From Eukaryota sp. TZLM1-RC (lineage: Eukaryota; Metamonada: BaSk clade): DNA of 64,000 nt. The translations under genes were made by a program, and so were the position numbers. The notes under the pieces are model-generated. The model saw nothing but the letters and a program-made list of their open reading frames with translations, had not been told where the DNA came from and did no database searches. Positions 1-12,600 of the stretch are shown piece after piece. Every line of letters begins with the position of its first letter. Position 1 is the first letter of the stretch. The DNA is taken from contig JAUPSS010000004.1 in assembly GCA_040285825.1 (NCBI GenBank), forward strand, positions 3,975,658-4,039,657, given 5' to 3'.

Positions 1-664
1 ACTATTTTTACAATTTAATGTTTAAAAATTAATAAACTCAATTAATTCAAATATATACAAAATCAATTGAAAATGTAATCATGAGTTTGTACTGATCAGG
101 TAACACAGAACCAACATTACTCACACACAATTTCACACAAAGTTTGATCACAAGTTGATCACATCTAGTACATAAGGACTACATGCAACTCATCTAATCA
201 TACCAATGACCATTCAACCAATCATACCAATGACTAATCAAATGACCATAGCACGGACTTTAACACCACAATTGTTATATTAATTGTCCCAAAATGGACT
301 TTAAAGATTTGACCAATGATTGTAATAAACAACCATTGGTCAATATACGAAACTAGGAACTTCATATGAGCCTCAGTAAATCGTATCAAAAACGATACTC
401 TTACACTTACAGCAATGGTTTTATTAGTTTGCAACATTCAATTGTATACTTTTTGATTTTTTATTTAAAAATTAAATTTTTCAATTAAATGATAATAAAA
501 TAAGAATTATTTTAATGGATACAAAATCAAATATAAATACAATTATAGTTAATATATCTCAAGTATAATTGTGTTGAAACAGTGAGGGTAAATGAGATGA
601 ATGATGTAGAAAATATTCACAGAAAATTAACAAAATTTATTAGGCAAAATATAATACAAAAAAA
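1..664. other. AT-rich intergenic region
   Basis: No gene is supported here. Short open stretches on both strands lack recognisable protein sequence. A 15-bp phrase (aatcataccaatgac) occurs twice near 198 and 222. The region lies downstream of the minus-strand giant ARM/coiled-coil gene, so it should hold that gene's 3' UTR and polyadenylation site. Confidence 0.6.
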
Positions 665-3600
665 TTATTTTTCAAGTAAATTTACTAGTTCAGTTGCTGT
701 GTTGGCCAACTTGGAATCATCCGACACCAAACACTCCCGTACAAGAGGCACAAATCCATTAGACTTGATCTCATTAGCAGCTATTTTAGAATCGCGGGCC
801 AATTGAGCAAGACAATTTATAGTGTAAATTCTAGTATTTGAATCCACAGCTTGAGAACCCTTTTTCAATGCATTAAATCCTTCTTGATTGCGAAGGGATC
901 CCCTACCAGATTCATCTAAACACATATGAGAAACAACCCTTATTGCGTCACGGATAGCTTTTGGATCATCAAAACTAGGTGACAGAATGGCTCTGACTAG
1001 TTTAGAGACAATGTCAAATTCCGCTAGAATTCTTCTAGATTGTGTTGTACAAGAAATGTTACATAAACAAGATAAAGCATTTCGATGACACGTCATATCA
1101 CTAGCACCAATCCAACGAACAACAGCTGCATGACCACTAACGCCAGCCAGTGCCTTCTCATTTTCAGGATCAAAGGTTAAGTTTGTCAAAGCACGGAGAG
1201 CATAACGTACAGTTTCAATATCAGAAGAGGTTAAAGACTTTGTTAATGATGAAAGAACTCCCAACTGTCGCAAGGCAGATTTGTTCTTGCTAGGAATGGA
1301 AAGATTAATCAAAGCACCAACAACCGAACGTTTGGTTTCCAAGTCATCTGTATTCAGAGCACTAACAACTACTCTTAACTGCTCTTTATCAAAGGACTTT
1401 CGCACATCAGCTGAAATTGAGAGGACTGAAAGTGTTCTGGAAGCGTATCTCTGAATTTGAGGTTCCAAAGATGATGATAGCAGATCCAAAAGTAAAGATA
1501 ATCCATTATTTTCAATGATTACCTCCTTATTTTTGTCATTAAACGCTAAATTGCGAATACACCTGGCAGAATCACGTTTGATTTTAACATCAGAGTGGTT
1601 CAAATGCTTCATTATCAAAGGAATTGCAGAAATACTTCTGAATTTTTCCTTATGTTGATCAGATATGGATAAATTACAACAAGTCGCCATTGCCCTTCTT
1701 TTAACTTCAACATCACTCGACATCAAACATTCCAGTACAGTTCGGAGGCCGCCTAAGTGAATGACCTCTGCCTCAGCCTGTTCATCGAGAGTCAACACAT
1801 AAAGAGCTTTAATGGCGGCACGTAACTGAAATTCATTGGTTGACAACAACAATTTCAACACTGTTGGTATTGTATCAAGATCTCGTAGTAAAGGACGATT
1901 GCTTTCAGATGAAGCAAGATGAGCAATACAAATCAAAAGAGAAGTTCTGATGTCACTATCTTCAGAGTTGAGATTTGAAACAATAGGACGAAGGCCCCCA
2001 CAAGCTCGAAGGTCACCTTTAATTTTATCCATTGGGCAAATATTTGAAAGAATTTCAGCAGAAAAAGCTTTTCTTTCATCATTGGTTGAAAGACATTCCA
2101 AAAGGACAGTCAAAAATGAAGATTCTGAAGCCAAAACTTCCCTGCCTTCAGAATTTTGACTCAAAACAGAAACCAAACCCAAAAGGGAAATCATAAAAGA
2201 CTTAGAATCATTTTTACTTGGGTCATTCGCAAATTTGATTAATACTTTTAAAACATTACAATTATGAATTTGCTTGATGGCTGATGTACTTCCTTTGCAA
2301 AGAGCAAACAAGAGCTTCAAAGCTTCACATACAATGTCAGAGTCATATCCATTCAAAAATGAACATAGAGGACGAACTAAAGAAAAGCTTTGCATGACTG
2401 TAACTAATTCTTGGTCATCAGATATTGATGAAAGAGCTCTCAATGTGTACTTAATTAAATTACTGGACGTTTTAGAATTTAGCAGTGTTCCAACTAGAGT
2501 TTTGGGTAAAGGACTATTAACAATAGCTTTCTTAAAACCATCATCTGGAGCCAGATTGCAAACAACTCGTAAGCTATACAGCAATAAATCAGAGTCATCA
2601 CATGCCATAACTCTGACAAGCTTGTCAATAATACCAAGTTGAATCAACTCTGGTTTGTTCTTATTGTTAAGTGCAATATTGATCATCGCACCCACAAGAT
2701 TTTTCAAAACATCAGCATCAGATGAACTTAAAGCATTAACCAAAACCTGTAAAAGATTCAAAACTCTAAACTCCACTCTGTTTTCGGAATTCATGGAGGC
2801 TAAAAGAATAATTCGTGAAACATAGCGTTCTAGTTCAGCGTCATTGACTTCTAATTGGTGACAAACAACACTAAGACCATTTTCCCTTCTAATTCCAATT
2901 TTGCCTTTATCCAAAAACATTACATTTCTCAAAGCCTTGGCCGCATTCCGTTTGACATCCACTGAATGATCCGCCAATAGCAAAAGTAAAGGTCTAATTA
3001 TACCAAAATCAAGCAGAGTTTCAACTAAAGATTCACAAGCAGAAAGGAAACGAACAAAAGAAAGGGCAGGTCCTGTAACCTTAGAACTGGGTGCTTCCAA
3101 AAGTGATACAATAGTATTCAAGGCACCCAACTTAGAGAATTCTTCAACGAAACCATCATCCTTTTTAAAAGAGTCCAGAATTAAAGCAACAAGACTCTGT
3201 ACTTTAGTATTTGTCAAACTACCACACGCAGCAATATATCGAAGTCCTTGTAATTTCCGAACAAGGTTGCGAGCTGGTAAAGAATCAGAAACCAGAGAAT
3301 AAATTTCTTCAAGATATTTGGCAATTTCACTATTGTTGGCCAAATAGTCATTGTTATTTGACTTTTGAGTCACAGATCTAGCAAATTCTGCAACAAATGC
3401 CACCAACTCTTTGATTCGCCGTACAGTCAAGTCAAGCAGTTCAGACGCTTCAATAATGGCAGAGGAAGGACGTCCACGAGAGGTTGGACGGCCAGAAAAG
3501 GGTCTCCCAAGAGGCGGAGAAGGCTTTTGAGACGTGCTAACAGGGGTAGAGGACCTAGAAGTTAGCGGTGGAAGAGTAGCAGATTGATCCTGTATATGGA

Positions 3601-6600
3601 GTGTTGACTTTAATTTGGAGAGTTCCTCCTTTAGATGTTGAATCTTTGCCTCAGATTTCGATTTTAACTTGACATATTGTTCAGATTGTTGAAGAATATC
3701 CTGCTCAAGACGTTCAACTCGCTTATTATAAGCACTTCTTTCAAGAGCCCGTTCCTCCTCAAATGCTCGCAAAAACTCTTGTTTAGTCTCTTCAACCACT
3801 TTCTCGGATTGTTCATCGCTAAATCTCATTTGTGCTTGTAATTCAGACTGTAATTCACGAATTTTTTTTCCAGCAATTTCCATATCTTGGGAACTTTGGC
3901 GCTCATACTCTGTTCTCAAGTTATTTACTGTATTATCAAACTTTGACTGCAGAGATGAAAGCTCCTTGTTTAATCTGTGGTTTTCACTACGCATAAGGCT
4001 CAATTCTGAACTAATTCTGCTATTTTCTTCCACTAATTCAGAGTCAAGAGCACTTGTGTATTCCGACTGCTTTGCAAGTTCTAATTGCAACTCATGAATT
4101 TTTTCTGCCGCAGAATTTAATTCTTCCTGATAAGATAAAATTTTGCATGACAGCTTGTCAACCTCTATAACATGTTCCTCCCTGATCTTTCGAATTTGAT
4201 GCTCATATTGCTTGTTCTTGCCTTCACATTCTGATAATAAGGAGTGATATTGTTCACGGATGTTGGTATCATTGTCACTAACTGTTCCAGATGACACTTC
4301 GGCAGCTGATGGATTCTTGAGTGAATGAATTTGGTCTAAAAGTACTTGTTGCTCCTTCTCAGCTTGGGTAATTTGCATTTGTAACTCTCTTTCAAGTAAG
4401 TGTGTCCTATTACAGGAAGAATCTAATTGTTCAGTCAAATCATTAATTTTCGCTATATGTTCTTCCTTTTCTGCCTCCAATGAGACAATGCGTTGATCAG
4501 TGAAAGAAGAATTAGTTAAGGCTTGCAAGTTGTCCGATAGTAGTGAGATTTGTGATTCCAATACTGAGATTTTAGACAATAAATCATCCTTTTCTTGTTC
4601 GTTTTGCCTAGTTTGTGCATCCAATTCTGCTTGTAGAATAGTCGCCCGACTCACAGCAGCATCTAATTGTTCATGCAATTCAGAAAGTTTATCAGTACTT
4701 TCTGTATGTTCAACAACTTCTTCAGGCTTTGATGTGGTTAATCCAAAATTGATAGCTTCAAGTTCAGCAAGCTTTGCTCTGGTTTGATTAAGCACAGACT
4801 GTTCTTTTTCTTGCAAGAGACTGGCTTGCTCCAACTCTTTCTGCAATATCTGAACCTTCGCAACACCTTCAGCTTCACGGGAACTCATTTCATCTAGCTG
4901 TTGATTCAACAAAGCTATTTGAGTTTGTAGAGAAGATTGTATTTCATCCAATTCCTTAGCCTTAAGTGAATTAATTTGAAAAATTTCGTTTGAATGTTCC
5001 ATTCTCAATTGCTTTATCTCTTCCTCAAGGTTTGAAATTTCAGAGTCCTTTGAACGCAGAGTTGCTTCAAATTTGGGTGAATCATTATTGAATTGAGAAA
5101 ATTTAAGCAATTCAGATTCCAAAACATTGATCTTTTGAACACCTTCAGATTCACGTTGAGAAAGTTCGTCAAGATTTGATCGTAATTCATTGAGCTTTTG
5201 TTCATAAGAAGTCTTGAGTTGAGAAATTTCATCTTGTTTACGTTCTTCTAAATCAGAAATTTCAGCTAATCGTTGGTTGATGTTTTCTTCATTTGTCCTT
5301 GACAGCGTCATTTCATTCGACTCCTTTTCTAGTAGCAGTGATTGTAAAGCATCTTCTTTCTGCTGTAGTCTTTCCACAGTTGAAACAGTAGCATTTAATT
5401 CAGATTCTAAAATAGAAATTCTATCTTTTCCAGCACACAACTGTTGATCTGATTCCTGTTTAGCACTACGGATTTGATCCAAAAGCAAAGTTAACTCATT
5501 TACCTTTGTCTCCAAACACCTCTTTTCTGACAAATACAACTCAGAAGTCTCTTCAGCAGAAGCTAAAGAATTGGCCAAAGCAGCACTATGTTTACGGAAA
5601 TAGTTTAGTTCTTGTTGGGTACTGCGAAGTGCTTTTTGAGCATTAATTAATGCTTCATTGTCCTTTTTCATTGATTCAGCATGAACTAATAATTCAGATT
5701 CTAAAACGTTAATCTTTTGAACACCTTGAGATTCACGTTGAGAAAGTTCGTCAAGATTTGACCGTAATTCATTGAGCTTTTGTTCATAGGAAGTCTTGAG
5801 TTGAGAAATTTCAACCGCCTTTATATTCTTTAATTGATGTAATTCCTGTAGTTTCTGTGTTTCTAATTTTCTAATCTCATCTTCTAGTGCGAACGCACAA
5901 GAACGTGCCTCGGTTTCCTTGGCCTGTAATGCAGCATGAAGATCAGCATCTTCACGTTGAAGTTCATCAACTGAAGCTTTTGAAGACTGCAATTCAGCTT
6001 CCAATTGCTTAAGCTTCGCTTCTCGTTGGCTTAATTCTTCACACGTAGCAGTACCTTCATCACGAGCTCTTTGGAGTTCAGAGGAAAGGGCTTCTACACG
6101 TCCTTGTAGTTGATCTTGATGAGCTTGAGCTGCTCGTAATTGTTGATTAGCATTTGACAATTGAGTCTTTAAGGATTCTGCTTCTGATTTATAAATACCA
6201 AGTTGATTTCTAGTATCTTCAAGTGCTTTTTGAGCATTAATTAAGGCTTCATTGTCCTTCTTCATTGATTCAGCATGGACTAATAATTCAGATTGAAGTG
6301 CACTAATCTTTTGAACACCTTCAGATTCACGTTGAGAAAGTTCGTCAAGATTTGATCGTAATTCATTGAGCTTTTGTTCATAAGAAGTCTTGAGTTGAGA
6401 AATTTCATCTTGTTTACGTTCTTCTAAATCAGAAATTTCAGCTATTCGTTGCTGATGGAGTGCACTGATCTCTTCTTCTAATTTCTTACTATAGGCCGAA
6501 ATTTCAGTTTCCTTGGCCTGTAATGCAGCATGAAGATCAGCATCTTCACGTTGAAGTTCATCAACTGAAGCTTTTGAAGACTGCAATTCAGCTTCCAATT

Positions 6601-9600
6601 CCTTAAGCTTAGCTTCTCGTTGGCTTAATTCTTCACACGTAGCAGTACCTTCATCACGAGCTCTTTGGAGTTCAGAGGAAAGGGCTTCTACACGTCCTTG
6701 TAGTTGATCTTGATGAGCTTGAGCTGCTCGTAAATGTTGATTAGCATTTGACAATTGAGTCTTTAAGGATTCTGCTTCTGATTTATAAATACCAAGTTGA
6801 TTTCTAGTATCTTCAAGTGCTTTTTGAGCATTAATTAAGGCTTCATTGTCCTTCTTCATTGATTCAGCATGGACTAATAATTCAGATTGAAGTGCACTGA
6901 TCTTTTGAACACCTTCAGATTCACGTTGAGAAAGTTCGTCAAGATTTGATCGTAATTCATTGAGCTTTTGTTCATAAGAAGTCTTGAGTTGATAAATTTC
7001 ATCTTGTTTACGTTCTTCTAAATCAGAAATTTCAGCTAAACGTTGCTGATGAAGTGCACTGATCTCTTCTTCCAATTTCTTACTATAAGCCGAAATTTCA
7101 GTTTCCTTGGCCTGTAATGCAGCATGAAGATCAGCATCTTCACGTTGAAGTTCATCAACTGAAGCTTTTGAAGACTGCAATTCAGCTTCCAATTCCTTAA
7201 GCTTAGCTTCTCGTTGGCTTAATTCTTCACACGTAGCAGTACCTTCATCACGAGCTCTTTGGAGTTCAGAGGAAAGGGCTTCTACACGTCCTTGTAGTTG
7301 ATCTTGATGAGCTTGAGCTGCTCGTAAATGTTGATTAGCATTTGACAATTGAGTCTTTAAGGATTCTGCTTCTGATTTATAAATACCAAGTTGATTTCTA
7401 GTATCTTCAAGTGCTTTTTGAGCATTAATTAAGGCTTCATTGTCCTTCTTCATTGATTCAGTATGGACTAATAATTCAGATTGAAGTGCACTAATCTTTT
7501 GAACACCTTCAGATTCACGTTGAGAAAGTTCGTCAAGATTTGATCGTAATTCATTGAGCTTTTGTTCATAAGAAGTCTTGAGTTGAGAAATTTCACCTTG
7601 TTTACGTTCTTCTAAATCAGAAATTTCAGCTAATCGTTGCTGATGAAGTGCACTGATCTCTTCTTCTAATTTTTTACTATAGGCCGAAATTTCAGTTTCC
7701 TTGGCCTGTAATGCAGCATGAAGATCAGCATCTTCACGTTGAAGTTCATCAACTGAAGCTTTTGAAGACTGCAATTCAGCTTCCAATTCCTTAAGCTTAG
7801 CTTCTCGTTGGCTTAATTCTTCACACGTAGCAGTACCTTCATCACGAGCTCTTTGGAGTTCAGAGGAAAGGGCTTCTACACGTCCTTGTAGTTGATCTTG
7901 ATGAGCTTGAGCTGCTCGTAATTGTTGATTAGCATTTGACAATTGAGTCTTTAAGGATTCTGCTTCTGATTTATAAATACCAAGTTGATTTCTAGTATCT
8001 TCAAGTGCTTTTTGAGCATTAATTAAGGCTTCATTGTCCTTCTTCATTGATTCAGTATGGACTAATAATTCAGATTGAAGTGCACTAATCTTTTGAACAC
8101 CTTCAGATTCACGTTGAGAAAGTTCGTCAAGATTTGATCGTAATTCATTGAGCTTTTGTTCATAAGAAGTCTTGAGTTGAGAAATTTCATCTTGTTTACG
8201 TTCTTCTAAATCAGAAATTTCAGCTAATCGTTGCTGATGAAGTGCACTGATCTCTTCTTCTAATTTCTTACTATAGGCCGAAATTTCAGTTTCCTTGGCC
8301 TGTAATGCAGCATGAAGATCAGCATCTTCACGTTGAAGTTCATCAACTGAAGCTTTTGAAGACTGCAATTCAGCTTCCAATTGCTTAAGCTTAGCTTCTC
8401 GTTGGCTTAATTCTTCACACGTAGCAGTACCTTCATCACGAGCTCTTTGGAGTTCAGAGGAAAGGGCTTCTACACGTCCTTGTAGTTGATCTTGATGAGC
8501 TTGAGCTGCTCGTAATTGTTGATTAGCATTTGACAATTGAGTCTTTAAGGATTCTGCTTCTGATTTATAAATACCAAGTTGATTTCTAGTATCTTCAAGT
8601 GCTTTTTGAGCATTAATTAAGGCTTCATTGTCCTTCTTCATTGATTCAGCATGGACTAATAATTCAGATTGAAGTGCACTAATCTTTTGAACACCTTCAG
8701 ATTCACGTTGAGAAAGTTCGTCAAGATTTGATCGTAATTCATTGAGCTTTTGTTCATAAGAAGTCTTGAGTTGAGAAATTTCATCTTGTTTACGTTCTTC
8801 TAAATCAGAAATTTCAGCTAATCGTTGCTGATGAAGTGCACTGATCTCTTCTTCTAATTTCCTACTATAGGCCAAAATTTCAGTTTCCTTGGCCTGTAAT
8901 GCAGCATGAAGATCAGCATCTTCACGTTGAAGTTCATCAACTGAAGCTTTTGAAGACTGCAATTCAGCTTCCAATTCCTTAAGCTTAGCTTCTCGTTGGC
9001 TTAATTCTTCACACGTAGCAGTACCTTCATCACGAGCTCTTTGGAGTTCAGAGGAAAGGGCTTCTACACGTCCTTGTAGTTGATCTTGATGAGCTTGAGC
9101 TGCTCGTAATTGTTGATTAGCATTTGACAATTGAGTCTTTAAGGATTCTGCTTCTGATTTATAAATACCAAGTTGATTTCTAGTATCTTCAAGTGCTTTT
9201 TGAGCATTAATTAAGGCTTCATTGTCCTTCTTCATTGATTCAGTATGGACTAATAATTCAGATTGAAGTGCACTAATCTTTTGAACACCTTCAGATTCAC
9301 GTTGAGAAAGTTCGTCAAGATTTGATCGTAATTCATTGAGCTTTTGTTCATAAGAAGTCTTGAGTTGAGAAATTTCACCTTGTTTACGTTCTTCTAAATC
9401 AGAAATTTCAGCTAATCGTTGCTGATGAAGTGCACTGATCTCTTCTTCTAATTTCTTACTATAGGCCGAAATTTCAGTTTCCTTGGCCTGTAATGCAGCA
9501 TGAAGATCAGCATCTTCACGTTGAAGTTCATCAACTGAAGCTTTTGAAGACTGCAATTCAGCTTCCAATTCCTTAAGCTTAACTTCCCGTTGGCTTAATT

Positions 9601-12600
9601 CTTCACACGTAGCAGTACCTTCATCACGAGCTCTTTGGAGTTCAGAGGAAAGGGCTCCTACACGTCCTTGTAGTTGATCTTGATGAGCTTGAGCTGCTCG
9701 TAATTGTTGATTAGCATTGGACAATTGAGTCTTTAAGGATTCTGCTTCTGATTTATAAATACCAAGTTGATTTCTTGTATCTTCAAGTGCTTTTTGAGCA
9801 TTAATTAAGGCTTCATTGTCCTTCTTCATTGATTCAGTATGGACTAATAATTCAGATTGAAGTGCACTAATCTTTTGAACACCTTCAGATTCACGTTGAG
9901 AAAGTTCGTCAAGATTTGATCGTAATTCATTGAGCTTTTGTTCATAAGAAGTCTTGAGTTGAGAAATTTCATCTTGTTTACGTTCTTCTAAATCAGAAAT
10001 TTCAGCTAATCGTTGCTGATGAAGTGCACTGATCTCTTCTTCTAATTTTTTACTATAGGCCGAAATTTCAGTTTCCTTGGCCTGTAATGCAGCATGAAGA
10101 TCAGCATCTTCACGTTGAAGTTCATCAACTGAAGCTTTTGAAGACTGTAATTCAGCTTCCAATTCCTTAAGCTTAGCTTCCCGTTGGCTTAATTCTTCAC
10201 ACGTAGCAGTACCTTCATCACGAGCTCTTTGGAGTTCAGAGGAAAGGGCTTCTACACGTCCTTGTAGTTGATCTTGATGAGCTTGAGCTGCTCGTAATTG
10301 TTGATTAGCATTTGACAATTGAGTCTTTAAGGATTCTGCTTCTGATTTATAAATACCAAGTTGATTTCTAGTATCTTCAAGTGCTTTTTGAGCATTAATT
10401 AAGGCTTCATTGTCCTTCTTCATTGATTCAGTATGGACTAATAATTCAGATTGAAGTGCACTAATCTTTTGAACACCTTCAGATTCACGTTGAGAAAGTT
10501 CGTCAAGATTTGATCGTAATTCGAAATCATATTTTGTTCATAAGAAGTCTTGAGTTGAGAAATTTCACCTTGTTTACGTTCTTCTAAATCAGAAATTTCA
10601 GCTAATCGTTGCTGATGAAGTGCACTGATCTCTTCTTCTAATTTTTTACTATAGGCCGAAATTTCAGTTTCCTTGGCCTGTAATGCAGCATAAAGATCAG
10701 CATCTTCACGTTGAAGTTCATCAACTGAAGCTTTTGAAGACTGCAATTCAGCTTCCAATTCCTTAAGCTTAGCTTCTCGTTGGCTTAATTCTTCACACGT
10801 AGCAGTACCTTCATCACGAGCTCTTTGGAGTTCAGAGGAAAGGGCTTCTACACGTCCTTGTAGTTGATCTTGATGAGCTTGAGCTGCTCGTAATTGTTGA
10901 TTAGCATTTGACAATTGAGTCTTTAAGGATTCTGCTTCTGATTTATAAATACCAAGTTGATTTCTAGTATCTTCAAGTGCTTTTTGAGCATTAATTAAGG
11001 CTTCATTGTCCTTCTTCATTGATTCAGTATGGACTAATAATTCAGATTGAAGTGCACTAATCTTTTGAACACCTTCAGATTCACGTTGAGAAAGTTCGTC
11101 AAGATTTGATCGTAATTCGAAATCATAGAGCTTCGTTGTTCAAGTAGAAACTTTCACGATGCATATTTTCTTCTAAATCAGAAATTTCAGCTAATCGTTG
11201 CTGATGAAGTGCACTGATCTCTTCTTCTAATTTCTTACTATAGGCCGAAATTTCAGTTTCCTTGGCCTGTAATGCAGCATGAAGATCAGCATCTTCACGT
11301 TGAAGTTCATCAACTGAAGCTTTTGAAGACTGCAATTCAGCTTCCAATTCCTTAAGCTTAGCTTCTCGTTGGCTTAATTCTTCACACGTAGCAGTACCTT
11401 CATCACGAGCTCTTTGGAGTTCAGAGGAAAGGGCTTCTACACGTCCTTGTAGTTGATCTTGATGAGCTTGAGCTGCTCGTAATTGCTGATTAGCATTTGA
11501 CAATTGAGTCTTTAAGGATTCTGCTTCTGATTTATACATACCAAGTTGATTTCTAGTATCTTCAAGTGCTTTTTGAGCATTAATTAAGGCTTCATTGTCC
11601 TTCTTCATTGATTCAGTATGGACTAATAATTCAGATTGAAGTGCACTAATCTTTTGAACACCTTCAGATTCACGTTGAGAAAGTTCGTCAAGATTTGATC
11701 GTAATTCGAAATCATGAGCTCGTATCGTTGTTCAAGAGAAGAAACTTCGCGATGCATATTTTCTTCTAAATCAGAAATTTCAGCTAATCGTTGCTGATGA
11801 AGTGCACTGATCTCTTCTTCTAATTTTTTACTATAAGCCGAAATTTCAGTTTCCTTGGCCTGTAATGCAGCATAAAGATCAGCATCTTCACGTTGAAGTT
11901 CATCAACTGAAGCTTTTGAAGACTGCAATTCAGCTTCCAATTCCTTAAGCTTAGCTTCTCGTTGGCTTAATTCTTCACACGTAGCAGTACCTTCATCACG
12001 AGCTCTTTGGAGTTCAGAGGAAAGGGCTTCTACACGTCCTTGTAGTTGATCTTGATGAGCTTGAGCTGCTCGTAATTGTTGATTAGCATTTGACAATTGA
12101 GTCTTTAAGGATTCTGCTTCTGATTTATACATATCAAGTTGATTTCTAGTATTTTCAAGTGCTTTTTGAGCATTAATTAAGGCTTCATTGTCCTTCTTCA
12201 TTGATTCAGTATGGACTAATAATTCAGATTGAAGTGCACTAATCTTTTGAACACCTTCAGATTCACGTTGAGAAAGTTCGTCAAGATTTGATCGTAATTC
12301 GGAAATCATAGACTCGTATCGTTGTTCAAGAGAAGAAACTTCACGATGCATATTTTCTTCTAAATCAGAAATTTCAGCTAATCGTTGCTGATGAAGTGCA
12401 CTGATCTCTTCTTCTAATTTTTTACTATAGGCTGAAATTTCAGTTTCCTTGGCCTGTAATGCAGCATGAAGATCAGCATCCTCACGTTGAAGTTCATCAA
12501 CTGAAGCTTTTGAAGACTGCAATTCAGCTTCCAATTCCTTAAGCTTAGCTTCTCGTTGGCTTAATTCTTCACACGTAGCAGTACCTTCATCACGAGCTCT

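Noticed and set aside
582-5232. Plus-strand and minor-frame open stretches inside the ARM/coiled-coil gene
   Set aside because: They lie antisense or out of frame to strongly coding sequence and show no protein features of their own.
10438-11608. Two short separate genes (10438-11019 and 11123-11608) between the large ARM/coiled-coil frames
   Set aside because: They are single repeat units of the same array, cut off by linker frameshifts. They are parts of the giant gene, not independent genes.
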